A stretch of DNA of 64,000 nucleotides from the NCBI GenBank assembly GCA_942493035.1, contig OW818666.1:1-64000 (forward strand). The letters run 5' to 3'. The DNA comes from WRGT01 sp942493035 (GTDB lineage Bacteria; Spirochaetota; UBA4802; UBA5550). Position numbers and translations under genes: made by a program. The notes below the pieces were generated by a model. It did no database searches and had not been told where the DNA came from. It worked only from the letters and a program-made list of their open reading frames with translations. This document shows positions 1 through 7,566 of this stretch, piece by piece. Positions within the stretch are counted from its first letter, which is position 1. Each line of letters begins with the position of its first letter.

Positions 1-1
1 G

Positions 2-256
2 TTTCCAGCTCTTGAGCTCTGTTACCATGCCGGGAGAACAGGGGGGAATATTCCTGCTGTACTCAATGCTGCAAATGAAGCGGCTGTTTACGCGTTTCTG
101 GAAAAGAAAATCCGGTTCACTGACATTGTAGAGATTGTTGAAAAAACAATTGCTTCTGTTGGTGTTATAAACGGACCTGACATTAAAGATATTTTTGAGT
201 CAGATATTGAAGCACGAAATATTGCATTAAGTTTTATTAAGGAGAAGCATTTATGA
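2..256 (+). CDS. dxr: 1-deoxy-D-xylulose 5-phosphate reductoisomerase, C-terminal part (cut by window start)
   Basis: The reading frame is open from base 2 and gives 84 residues up to a TGA at 254-256. It contains the C-terminal DXR signature GRTGGNIPAVLNAANEAAV, followed by the helical end of the protein. DXR makes 2-C-methyl-D-erythritol 4-phosphate in the non-mevalonate isoprenoid pathway, in the cytoplasm. Its stop overlaps the rseP start in an ATGA arrangement, so the two are translationally coupled; dxr followed by rseP is a common bacterial order, often with cdsA upstream. The catalytic and NADPH-binding parts lie outside the window. Confidence 0.93.
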   Translation, partial: FPALELCYHAGRTGGNIPAVLNAANEAAVYAFLEKKIRFTDIVEIVEKTIASVGVINGPDIKDIFESDIEARNIALSFIKEKHL

Positions 257-1815
257 TGACGTTGACATATATTTTCGGAGCGGTTGTTCTCCTTGGATTG
301 TGTATTTTTGTACATGAACTGGGGCATCTGCTTGGCGGAAAGATGGTGGGTATTAAAGCAAAAGTATTTTCAATGGGGTACGGTAAAGGTTTCTGGAAGA
401 AGAAATATGGTGATACAACATATCAGATTACCCTGATTCCCTTCGGCGGATACTGCCAGTTTTATGGAGAAGATCCCGGCGAGGCAAAAACCGGAGAGGG
501 TTTTGAATTCCTCTCTGCCCATCCTCTTAAGAGGATTGTAACCGTAGCAATGGGGCCGATTTTTAATCTGATTTTTGGTATTGTACTTTTTTATATAATG
601 AATTTAACCGGTTACGCCAAGGAAACTAACAAGATTCTTATACCGGCAGAGATGACCGCCGGAACTTATATATCTCCTGCATATCAGTCCGGACTTAGAA
701 CCGGAGATAGAATTATCTCAATAGGCGGCAAGGAGATTCTGGCTTTCTCTGATATTCAGAGCGAAGTGTTTTTCTCTGACGGACGTGAGCTTGAAGTGAA
801 GGTTCAGCGTGATGGTGAAGTTAAAACATTTAATGTAAAACCGTCTTCAGATGCAGGCGAGGGGAGATTTACTCTTGGTGTTATGCCTTATACAAAGGGT
901 ATTACTCTTGCGCGTGTTATCAGGGGGGGTGCTGCGGAACAGAGCGGCCTGTCGGGTAAGGACACAATTCTTAAGGTTAATGGTGAGCAGGTTTACACTC
1001 CTTCGGATCTTTCAACCATGCTTCAGAAAGGTGACGGCAAAGATGTAACTATTATTTATATGAATAATGGTGTTGAAAAAACTGCAACTATCAAACCTGC
1101 AAAGACGGATGTTTTTATTATTACCTCAACCGGTAAAAAAAATGCGCAGGAGAGTTTTGTAGGTAACGAGGAATTTAAACAGTCTTTAGCTCAGGGTGTG
1201 GTGAGAGTTGACGGAAAACCTATTACTGACTATGCTGAATTTTTTAATGATGTCACCAGAGCAGCATCTGCAAAACGTGATATTATTATTGATGTAAATA
1301 AAACCAGATATGCAGGGCAGCTGGATATTAAAAACCGGTATATGATCGGTATTGAACAGATGGGTATCGAGTTTGAAATGGTTTATGTGAAGTATGGTCC
1401 TGTTGACGGATTTGTTCAGTCTCTGGTTGAACCATGGGATTTTATTGTAATGAACATCAAAGGCTTCGGGATGCTCTTCAGCGGAAAAATGGATGTAAGG
1501 GAGAATCTTTCCGGACCGATTAGAATCGCGAAGATTGCCGGAGACGTTCTCTACTATAGAGGTATTGCAGATTTTATTCTGCTCATGGCTAAGATTTCTA
1601 TCATTCTTATGTTTATGAATCTGCTTCCAATCCCGGCAGTTGACGGGAGTCATCTGGTGTTTTATATTATTGAAGCGATTAGGGGCAAACCGATCAATGA
1701 AAAAATTATGATGAAAATTCAGACTTTTGGAGTGGTATTTCTCATAGTTCTTGGAGTATTTGTTATAGTAAATGATATTACCATGCTCCCTTTTGTTCAG
1801 GATTTATTTAAGTAA
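253..1815 (+). CDS. rseP: RIP metalloprotease RseP (site-2 protease)
   Basis: A 520-residue membrane zinc protease that cleaves transmembrane segments, for example of anti-sigma factors, after a first cut by another protease. The zinc motif HELGH is at residues 21-25 in the first membrane helix. Two PDZ regions follow, roughly residues 120-200 and 205-280. The C-terminal catalytic motif reads LLPIPAVDGSHL, so the usual N/LDG core is present as VDG. The first ATG (253) overlaps the dxr stop; a second ATG follows directly and could also serve. At 520 residues it is longer than the roughly 450 of the E. coli enzyme; the extra part lies between the PDZ region and the C-terminal membrane helices (about residues 290-390). 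Its substrate cannot be told from the window. Confidence 0.93.
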   Translation: MMTLTYIFGAVVLLGLCIFVHELGHLLGGKMVGIKAKVFSMGYGKGFWKKKYGDTTYQITLIPFGGYCQFYGEDPGEAKTGEGFEFLSAHPLKRIVTVAMGPIFNLIFGIVLFYIMNLTGYAKETNKILIPAEMTAGTYISPAYQSGLRTGDRIISIGGKEILAFSDIQSEVFFSDGRELEVKVQRDGEVKTFNVKPSSDAGEGRFTLGVMPYTKGITLARVIRGGAAEQSGLSGKDTILKVNGEQVYTPSDLSTMLQKGDGKDVTIIYMNNGVEKTATIKPAKTDVFIITSTGKKNAQESFVGNEEFKQSLAQGVVRVDGKPITDYAEFFNDVTRAASAKRDIIIDVNKTRYAGQLDIKNRYMIGIEQMGIEFEMVYVKYGPVDGFVQSLVEPWDFIVMNIKGFGMLFSGKMDVRENLSGPIRIAKIAGDVLYYRGIADFILLMAKISIILMFMNLLPIPAVDGSHLVFYIIEAIRGKPINEKIMMKIQTFGVVFLIVLGVFVIVNDITMLPFVQDLFK

Positions 1816-1849
1816 AATTCCGGTAATTGTTTAAAAACCGGTGTGATTT

Positions 1850-1882
1850 ACTCTCTGTCTCAACAAAGTTGCGGCAGAGAGT
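1850..1882 (+). terminator. Hairpin downstream of rseP (possible terminator or RNA-processing element)
   Basis: Outer arms ACTCTCTG and CAGAGAGT (8 bp) enclose a symmetric 3x3 internal loop and an inner CAAC/GTTG stem with an AAA loop. No T-tract follows, so it is not a classic intrinsic terminator. The rest of the 327-base gap up to 2142 is AT-rich; it holds a small GCAGG/CCTGC hairpin near 2072-2086 and no gene. Confidence 0.45.
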
Positions 1883-2142
1883 GTTTCATTGTCAGATTTT
1901 GTATTAAAGTGCAAAGTTTTTAAATCGTAAAATTTTCCCCTGTTATCCAGCTGATTTATTTCGTATAAATTATTTTTTTTATGGCAAATTCGTAATTTAA
2001 GTATTTAATTAATAGATATAGAGTCTCTGAAGGGTTGTCTCAATAACTCATTGTTTACAGGCTCTGCAGGGTTACCTGCGGTTCCGGAAACGAAGTTTTA
2101 GGATCAAATTACGGAAATGAAATAATTCAAAAAATAACTAAA

Positions 2143-4683
2143 ATGAAAATAATAAATTCCATCTATTCCAAATGGCTGATCTTACTCAGTCTTATTGTTA
2201 TTTCAATAGGATTGCTTTTCTATTTCTCATACAAAGACATAAAAAATCTCGCATTAATCGAATTTAATAAGCAGCAGATGCTCCTTGCAGAGCAGGCAGT
2301 TTCCGGTATTGAGGAGCTTTTTAATAGTCTTAACAGTGACCTGGATTTTATTTCAAAGTTCGAAGATGTTGCCTTAATGAATGAAAATGGTAAGAAAATA
2401 CTCTCCGGTCTGCTTGAGAAGCGGAGCGGCTTTCTTAGTTCAGTGGGGAGAATGGATGCGCATGGGCGAATACTCTGGCTTAGTCCTGGAAACAGGGCTT
2501 TAATAGGTAAAGATATTTCATCGCAAAAGCATGTTAAGAATATACTTGATACACATAAACCGTCAATCAGTGATGTTTTTACGGCAGTGCAGAGGTTCAG
2601 GTCTATCGGTTATCATTATCCTGTTTTTTATAAGGGTGTATTCCGCGGGACGATTGGAATTCTGATTAATTTTGATTACATATCAAAAAAATATATTGAG
2701 AATATCCGTATAGGAAATTCCGGATACGCCTGGATAATAAGCGGGGAGGGTATTGAGTTGTACTGTCCGGTGCCGGGACATAAAGGTGTTTCTGTTTTTG
2801 AAACGTCCAGAGAATTCCCGGAGATTTTAGCCATGGCAAATAGAATGCTGGCCGGAGAGAAGGGGATTACTACATACAGGTACAATATAGTTAAAGATGA
2901 GTACAGAGAAATTATAATTAAGCACGCCGCATTTGCCCCTGTTAATATTGTCAATACAAGATGGTCGATAGTCGTTGCTACTCCTGAAGAATACATCCTT
3001 TCCTCAGTTGAGGGATTTAGAAATAAAGCACTGATGATTCTGCTTCTGGTGATATCAATAAGCATTTTATTTTATTATTTTTTATTTAGAGTCTGGGTAT
3101 ATGTAAGCGAAGTTAAGAGCCGGGTCAGGATTGAGTCTGCAATTAGAGAGAATGAGGAGAACCTGCGGATTACTCTGAATTCAATCGGTGATGCGGTAAT
3201 TTCAACTGATGAAAACGGGAATATAAAGAGGATGAATCCTGCGGCTGAGATTGTTACAGGGTGGAGATCAAAAGAGTCCATAGGTAAATCTCTTGCTGAA
3301 GTGTTTATTGTCGTCGATCCTGTTACCGGTGAAAGGAGTGGAAGCCCTTTTCTGCAGATAGTGCAATCGGGTAAAGCCGCGGAGATATCTGATTCGGTAA
3401 TACTTTTTGATAAGAAGGGGATAGAGAGAAAGATTTCCACCACTGCAGCTCCGATACTGAATGTTTCGGGGAAAATAGTCGGTGTTGTAATAGTTTTCAG
3501 GGATATTTCGGAGAAGATCAGAATTGAAGAGCAGTTGAGGCAGTCTCAGAAGATGGATCTTATCGGGCGTTTGACAGGCGGTGTCGCACACGATTTTAAC
3601 AATATGCTGGCTGGTATTCTCAGTGCATCGGAGGTACTGGAGCTTAAGTCGGGCAACGATGAGAAAAGTATGAAATTTATTACATTTATAAAAGATACTG
3701 CACTTAAAGCATCGGGGCTGACTCAGCAGCTTCTGAACTTTTCCCGTAAGGGTGTCCGTGTGTCAGAAAATGTTGATGTGCATAATTCTATATCTCTTGC
3801 AGTTGATATACTCCGTCACAGCATATCACCTGATATTATAATTAAAAAAGAATTGTATGCCGAGAAGTCGATTGTTTCAGGGGATGCCTCCCAGCTTCAG
3901 AGTATTATACTTAATCTTGTTATTAATGCTCGGGATGCCATGCCTAAGGGGGGTGATGTTTCAATCAGCACTGTAAATATTATTCTAAACAGGGATCACT
4001 GTATTAAAACAGGATTCAGCATAGAGCCGGGGCTTTACATAAAGATAAGTGTTTCTGATACAGGTGATGGTATTAGTGAAGAAGTGAAGTCTAAAATTTT
4101 TGAACCGTTTTTTACAACAAAATCAGCAGGAGATGGTACCGGGCTTGGATTGTCCATTGTTTACGGGAATGTTAAAGACCATAATGGGGCAATAGAAGTT
4201 TTTAACGGGGCTGATCACGGCACTGTTTTTGATATTTATCTCCCGGTTGTAGAAAATGTTGTATGGAAAAGAGAAAAGAATGATACGATTATTCCCGGAA
4301 AGGGTGTAATTCTTGTTATCGAAGATGAGTTTATTCTCAGGAGTATTACTGAAAGTATTCTTACTGATCTTGGTTATAAAATTATTACAGCCGAGAATGG
4401 TGAAGCAGGACTTGAGGTGTTCCGCAGCAGGTACCATGAGATTGACGTAGTATTGATGGATGTGGTAATGCCTGTAATGGGTGGTATTGAAGCTTTAAAA
4501 CATTTCTGTAAAATTGATCCGTCTGTGATTGTGTATCTGATAAGCGGAAATATTGAGAATTTGAAGATTGATGATGTAAAAAACTATGGTGCATCGGGCC
4601 TTTTGCAGAAACCGGTAACAATTACTGAATTGAGCAGAGTCGTTTCGGAGGGAGTTTTAAATAAAACTAAAAACAGATCCTGA
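2143..4683 (+). CDS. Hybrid sensor histidine kinase with Cache sensor, PAS and receiver domains
   Basis: 846 residues. An N-terminal membrane helix (about residues 10-30) precedes a periplasmic double-Cache-like ligand-binding region (about 35-285), then a second membrane helix (about 295-315). A PAS domain follows (about 335-455), then a dimerisation/phosphoacceptor domain with the H-box GGVAHDFNN and phosphoacceptor His483. The ATPase domain has N-, G1- and G2-type motifs (NLVINARDAM, DTGDGI, GTGLGLS). A C-terminal receiver (about 720-840) has Asp773 in VLMDVVMP. Such kinases sense small extracellular ligands and pass phosphate from His to their own receiver, usually then to a separate phosphotransfer protein; none is encoded nearby. 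The start has only a weak ribosome site. It stands alone in its own transcription unit. Confidence 0.9.
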   Translation: MKIINSIYSKWLILLSLIVISIGLLFYFSYKDIKNLALIEFNKQQMLLAEQAVSGIEELFNSLNSDLDFISKFEDVALMNENGKKILSGLLEKRSGFLSSVGRMDAHGRILWLSPGNRALIGKDISSQKHVKNILDTHKPSISDVFTAVQRFRSIGYHYPVFYKGVFRGTIGILINFDYISKKYIENIRIGNSGYAWIISGEGIELYCPVPGHKGVSVFETSREFPEILAMANRMLAGEKGITTYRYNIVKDEYREIIIKHAAFAPVNIVNTRWSIVVATPEEYILSSVEGFRNKALMILLLVISISILFYYFLFRVWVYVSEVKSRVRIESAIRENEENLRITLNSIGDAVISTDENGNIKRMNPAAEIVTGWRSKESIGKSLAEVFIVVDPVTGERSGSPFLQIVQSGKAAEISDSVILFDKKGIERKISTTAAPILNVSGKIVGVVIVFRDISEKIRIEEQLRQSQKMDLIGRLTGGVAHDFNNMLAGILSASEVLELKSGNDEKSMKFITFIKDTALKASGLTQQLLNFSRKGVRVSENVDVHNSISLAVDILRHSISPDIIIKKELYAEKSIVSGDASQLQSIILNLVINARDAMPKGGDVSISTVNIILNRDHCIKTGFSIEPGLYIKISVSDTGDGISEEVKSKIFEPFFTTKSAGDGTGLGLSIVYGNVKDHNGAIEVFNGADHGTVFDIYLPVVENVVWKREKNDTIIPGKGVILVIEDEFILRSITESILTDLGYKIITAENGEAGLEVFRSRYHEIDVVLMDVVMPVMGGIEALKHFCKIDPSVIVYLISGNIENLKIDDVKNYGASGLLQKPVTITELSRVVSEGVLNKTKNRS

Positions 4684-4756
4684 AGTAAAACTTCGTTCTT
4701 AAACTTGACAAAAATGGCCTGAAATCTATTAGTTAATTATACACATGCGGTTTTAA

Positions 4757-4843
4757 CCTGAAACTTTCAGGGGTATAAACAATTGATCTTTGCATTACTG
4801 CAGGGTTTTCACGCGGTTTCTGAAAGTATGTCTTTGAAACCGC
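4757..4843 (+). promoter_or_regulatory. Structured leader upstream of the unknown gene at 4871
   Basis: A near-perfect palindrome with arms CCTGAAA and TTTCAGG (4757-4771, one-base centre) looks like an operator. It is followed by a hairpin at 4813-4843 with 8-bp arms GCGGTTTC/GAAACCGC and a small inner AAAG/CTTT stem. A TTGACA hexamer lies near 4704 but has no good -10 partner. The hairpin ends about 20 bases before the ribosome site, so it could affect translation; this is an inference. Confidence 0.4.
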
Positions 4844-4870
4844 AGATAATATTTACAGACGGGGATTTTT

Positions 4871-5353
4871 ATGGGTGAAATTGAAATGTATACACCAAGG
4901 ATTGTAGCTCTTGATATTTTTAAAGCGCTCAGGAATTTAAAGAGTGATGATTTCATTCCGCAGGAGGGTGCTTTCGAGTTTTTTTATCAGCAGGCGCTAT
5001 ATCCCGGGATCTCTCTTTTTCTAAGACATAAAAATAGAATAAAACTATTTTATATTGATCATGATGATTTTATCCTTGAGGTGAAGGATCAGGAACCGGA
5101 GTGGGATATTTCCATTGATAAAAATCTGGTAAGAATTCTGCTTAATTACAAAATTCACGATTCATCCGCTTCAATGAGTTTTGTGTTTGATACTTCTAAA
5201 GAAACATACAGGGATCTTCTGGAAGCTGTGAGGAAGACTAAAACGATAAAACTTTATTTTATTACTATGCTTCATGGCGGGCTGGTGTTTGATTCTTATA
5301 AAAAATTTAAAGTTCCATCTAGAATCACTTCTGCATTAAAAACAATAAGATAA
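4871..5353 (+). CDS. Hypothetical protein, 160 residues
   Basis: No family was recognised. The start is supported by an upstream ACGGGGA ribosome site at good spacing. The protein is soluble, with no signal peptide or membrane helix, and looks alpha/beta: an N-terminal helix with many charged residues, then strands such as IKLFYIDHDDFILEV and SMSFVFDT, and a basic C-terminus ending KVPSRITSALKTIR. It sits alone between a hybrid kinase and a terminator, behind a folded leader. Coding-like codon use and a strong terminator directly after the stop support a real gene. A role in signalling is only suggested by position. Confidence 0.75.
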   Translation: MGEIEMYTPRIVALDIFKALRNLKSDDFIPQEGAFEFFYQQALYPGISLFLRHKNRIKLFYIDHDDFILEVKDQEPEWDISIDKNLVRILLNYKIHDSSASMSFVFDTSKETYRDLLEAVRKTKTIKLYFITMLHGGLVFDSYKKFKVPSRITSALKTIR

Positions 5354-5355
5354 AA

Positions 5356-5385
5356 ATAAGGGCAAAACCCCCGTTTTGCCCTTAT
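5356..5385. terminator. Bidirectional intrinsic terminator
   Basis: A perfect 13-bp stem (left arm 5356-5368, right arm 5373-5385) with a CCCC loop starts three bases after the stop codon of the upstream gene. It lies between converging genes. The A-run on its left makes a T-run for minus-strand transcripts. Confidence 0.8.
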
Positions 5386-5438
5386 ACCCATTTTATCAGA
5401 AAATAAATTTTACATCTTTTTAACTATTGTTTTCAGGG

Positions 5439-5469
5439 CGACGCAGCCGGTTATTGGCCGGCTTCGCCG
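5439..5469 (-). terminator. Probable terminator of the heat-shock operon
   Basis: An imperfect 12-bp GC-rich stem (5439-5450 with 5458-5469, two mismatches) with a seven-base loop lies 13 bases past the stop of the last sHsp gene. There is no clear T-tract, so it could also be a REP-like palindrome. Confidence 0.5.
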
Positions 5470-5481
5470 AAACCCTTTTGA

Positions 5482-5856
5482 TTAATTTATCTGGTTGATT
5501 GTAATCTTCTTCGGTTTAACCTCCTCGCTTTTATGCAGCGTCAGGGTAAGTATGCCGTTTTCAAGTTTTGCATCGATTCTGTTCCTGTCAACGTCATTGC
5601 CTACTCTGAATGTTCTGCTGAAATTTCTAGCCCGGAATTCCGCGTATTTCAAATTTTCTGTATTCTCTTCTGCTGATGATTCTGCGGTTATCTTTAACTC
5701 ATCATCATCGATTACTATATCCAGATTCTCTTTTACTATTCCCGGCATTTCCATTTTTACAGAATATATGTCTTCAGTTTCATATATATCGGCAAGAGGT
5801 ATGTGAAACGCCTTTCTGGTTTCAGTATTATTTTTAACATTTGTTTCAGCCATCAT
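5482..5856 (-). CDS. Small heat-shock protein, Hsp20/alpha-crystallin family (third in operon)
   Basis: 124 residues. The alpha-crystallin domain covers about residues 15-110: it opens with DIYETEDIYSVKMEMPGI and has the C-terminal family signature LENGILTLTLHKSEE, matching the A-x-x-x-n-G-v-L consensus. After it comes a short tail with the I-x-I type KKITINQIN, used for oligomer contacts. The family acts as ATP-independent holdases that bind unfolding proteins in the cytoplasm. Two adjacent ATGs follow an AAGGAGG site; the second has the more usual spacing. The N-terminal arm is short compared with the other two copies. Last gene of the CIRCE-controlled operon. Confidence 0.93.
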   Translation of the reverse strand: MMAETNVKNNTETRKAFHIPLADIYETEDIYSVKMEMPGIVKENLDIVIDDDELKITAESSAEENTENLKYAEFRARNFSRTFRVGNDVDRNRIDAKLENGILTLTLHKSEEVKPKKITINQIN

Positions 5857-5867
5857 ACCGGGCCTCC

Positions 5868-6275
5868 TTAATTGATCTCAATTTTTTTAGGTTTTGCATC
5901 TTCTGATTTGGACAGGGTTATTGTCAAAACACCATTTGCCAGATCAGCCTTGATTTCATCATGCTTCACTCTGTATGGAAGCTTAATGCTTTTCTTAAAC
6001 TCTCCGAAAAGTCGCTCTTTTCTTATATATTGCTGATTGTCGTAATCCTCTTTTTTGTTACCGCTTATCACTATATTGTCATCAACAAGCTGAATATCGA
6101 TATTTTCGCTGCTGATTCCGGGAACAAGAGCATGGATTGTTATCTGGTCATTCCCCTCTTTAATTTGAACCGGGGGAAACTCCCGTGATGCCTCATATCC
6201 GGTTTTATGCTCGAAAAAATCATCAAATACGGTTCGCAGTTTAATCATGTCGTTAAAGATGTTATAGGTGTACAT
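5868..6275 (-). CDS. Small heat-shock protein, Hsp20/alpha-crystallin family (second in operon)
   Basis: 135 residues from the ATG at 6275. This start was chosen because AAGGAGG lies six bases upstream and because the longer open frame would run into the previous gene. An N-terminal arm (residues 1-35, FNDMIKLRTVFDDFF) precedes the alpha-crystallin domain with IHALVPGISSENIDIQL and the signature LANGVLTITLSKSE. The tail ends KKIEIN, an I-x-I motif. Role as for the neighbours: a cytoplasmic holdase chaperone. It lies 10 bases after the stop of the upstream sHsp gene and 11 bases before the next one. Confidence 0.93.
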   Translation of the reverse strand: MYTYNIFNDMIKLRTVFDDFFEHKTGYEASREFPPVQIKEGNDQITIHALVPGISSENIDIQLVDDNIVISGNKKEDYDNQQYIRKERLFGEFKKSIKLPYRVKHDEIKADLANGVLTITLSKSEDAKPKKIEIN

Positions 6276-6285
6276 AGTGTCCTCC

Positions 6286-6741
6286 TTAGTGAATATCAAT
6301 TTTAATTTTTTCATTTTTTGCAGGTTTATCTTTCTCGATCGTTATTGTGAGAACTCCGCTTTTGAGTTCACCTTTAATCTCTTTCTGTATAAATGTTCCA
6401 GGAAGAGTAACTGATCTTGAAAATGAACCTGTTCGTCTTTCGGAAAAGATGAAGTTTTTACCTTCGCTTCCATTCTTTTCCTCAACTTTTTTCCCTGATA
6501 CAGTAAGAACATTTCCATTGATTGTAACATCGAGATCTTTCTCATCGATCCCTGCTACGTCTGCTTTGATGTAAAAATTCTTTTCATCATCGTAAACATC
6601 CATGGCGGGGAGCCATTCTGAATCGAACAGTCCCGCTGTACGTAGATTGAAGAAATCATCAAACAGCCTGTTTACATCATTCCGGAATGATCTTAGTTCA
6701 GGTGTTGAGTCATTGTTCTTTCTTGTAATGCCGAATTTCAT
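6286..6741 (-). CDS. Small heat-shock protein, Hsp20/alpha-crystallin family (first in operon)
   Basis: 151 residues. The N-terminal region SFRNDVNRLFDDFFNLR (about 18-34) is typical of class A bacterial sHsps. The alpha-crystallin domain includes FYIKADVAGIDEKDLDVTI and the signature LKSGVLTITIEKDKP, with a C-terminal KIKIDIH (I-x-I). The start has a strong AAGGAGG site six bases upstream. It is the first gene after the CIRCE operator, so it should be the most directly heat-induced. The three copies differ enough to suggest old duplications or different substrates. Confidence 0.94.
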   Translation of the reverse strand: MKFGITRKNNDSTPELRSFRNDVNRLFDDFFNLRTAGLFDSEWLPAMDVYDDEKNFYIKADVAGIDEKDLDVTINGNVLTVSGKKVEEKNGSEGKNFIFSERRTGSFSRSVTLPGTFIQKEIKGELKSGVLTITIEKDKPAKNEKIKIDIH

Positions 6742-6763
6742 AGCGTCCCTCCTTATTTTAGGT

Positions 6764-6808
6764 TTATTATTGTTAGCACTCGTTCTTATTGAGTGCTAAC
6801 AATAATAA
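6764..6808 (-). promoter_or_regulatory. Extended CIRCE operator (HrcA binding site)
   Basis: The core TTAGCACTC-N9-GAGTGCTAA (6773-6799) is a perfect match to the CIRCE consensus. The palindrome extends by nine more base pairs on each side (TTATTATTG/CAATAATAA), giving perfect 18-base arms. HrcA, not in this window, represses from CIRCE until heat stress. It lies about 25 bases upstream of the first sHsp start and overlaps the promoter -10. Confidence 0.97.
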
Positions 6809-6835
6809 AATAATAATTAAATATTTTTTCGTCAA
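6807..6835 (-). promoter_or_regulatory. SigmaA-type promoter of the sHsp operon
   Basis: Read on the minus strand: -35 TTGACG (6835-6830), a 17-base spacer, -10 TATTTT (6812-6807). The -10 abuts the CIRCE arm, the usual layout for HrcA repression. Confidence 0.6.
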
Positions 6836-6844
6836 GCAAAGTTG

Positions 6845-6874
6845 AAAATTTTTTTAAATTTTTAAAAAAATTTT
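6845..6874 (-). terminator. AT-only hairpin between the regulator gene and the sHsp promoter
   Basis: Arms of 11 bases made only of A and T (6845-6855 and 6864-6874), starting 14 bases past the stop of the NarL-type regulator gene. The stem would be weak; it may serve as a terminator with its T-run or simply be an AT-rich promoter-flanking tract. Confidence 0.3.
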
Positions 6875-6887
6875 ATCAGGAGGGGAA

Positions 6888-7556
6888 TTAGTTCTTATGC
6901 TTCCATTCTATTGCATATTTATTAAGTTCATTGCTGTTTTTGAGGTTAAGTTTGGTTCTTATACGGAGTTTATGGGCTTCAACTGTTTTTACGCTGATGT
7001 TTATCTCTTTTGCAATATCGCTGGTTTTTATTCCTTTTGAAATAAGCTGAAAAACTTCTAATTCTCTATCGCTCAATTTTTTAATTTCAAGCTCATCATT
7101 TTTATCCTCATCTTCATTAACCATGTGATTGATTAACTTTGATGTGATTGTATCACTTAAATACAGGTTCCCTTTGAGAATACTTCTTATTGCTTTTACT
7201 ATATTATCAGTGAGATCATTTTTCATTATATAGCCTTTAGCTCCGGCTTTTATGGCTCTTTCAGCGTATAAATTTTCTTCATGCATGGATAAAACCAGTG
7301 ATTTGATCTTCGGGTATCTTTTCTTTAAACTCTTGATCAGGTCAATTCCGTTCGTTGATCCTTTAAGCGAGATGTCCACCACCATCAGATCGGGAGAAAA
7401 TTTTTCTACATATTTCATCGCGCTCTCGGCATCCTGTGCAGAATGTATGACTTTCATATCCGGCTCACGGTCTATGAGCTGCTGAATCCCGTTTGATACT
7501 ATGGGGTGGTCATCAACTATCATAATATTTGCTTTTTCGATTAATTGCTGATCCAT
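6888..7556 (-). CDS. Response regulator, NarL/FixJ (LuxR) type
   Basis: 222 residues. An N-terminal receiver (about 10-125) has IMIVDDHP and the phosphorylated Asp in LMVVDISL, with a conserved Lys in the YIMKNDL loop. A LuxR-type helix-turn-helix (about 155-215) has LSDRELEVFQLISKG and the recognition helix SVKTVEAHKLRIRTKL. It is a phosphorylation-dependent DNA-binding transcription regulator. The ribosome site AAGAGG overlaps the stop codon of the kinase gene 10 bases upstream, so kinase and regulator are one unit. Its targets are unknown; the linked sulfur-assimilation genes are the obvious candidates. Confidence 0.94.
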   Translation of the reverse strand: MDQQLIEKANIMIVDDHPIVSNGIQQLIDREPDMKVIHSAQDAESAMKYVEKFSPDLMVVDISLKGSTNGIDLIKSLKKRYPKIKSLVLSMHEENLYAERAIKAGAKGYIMKNDLTDNIVKAIRSILKGNLYLSDTITSKLINHMVNEDEDKNDELEIKKLSDRELEVFQLISKGIKTSDIAKEINISVKTVEAHKLRIRTKLNLKNSNELNKYAIEWKHKN

Positions 7557-7566
7557 ATTCTACCTC

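Noticed and set aside
1186..1653. 155-residue antisense open frame in rseP
   Set aside because: Shadow of a strongly conserved gene; no ribosome site and no plausible domain.
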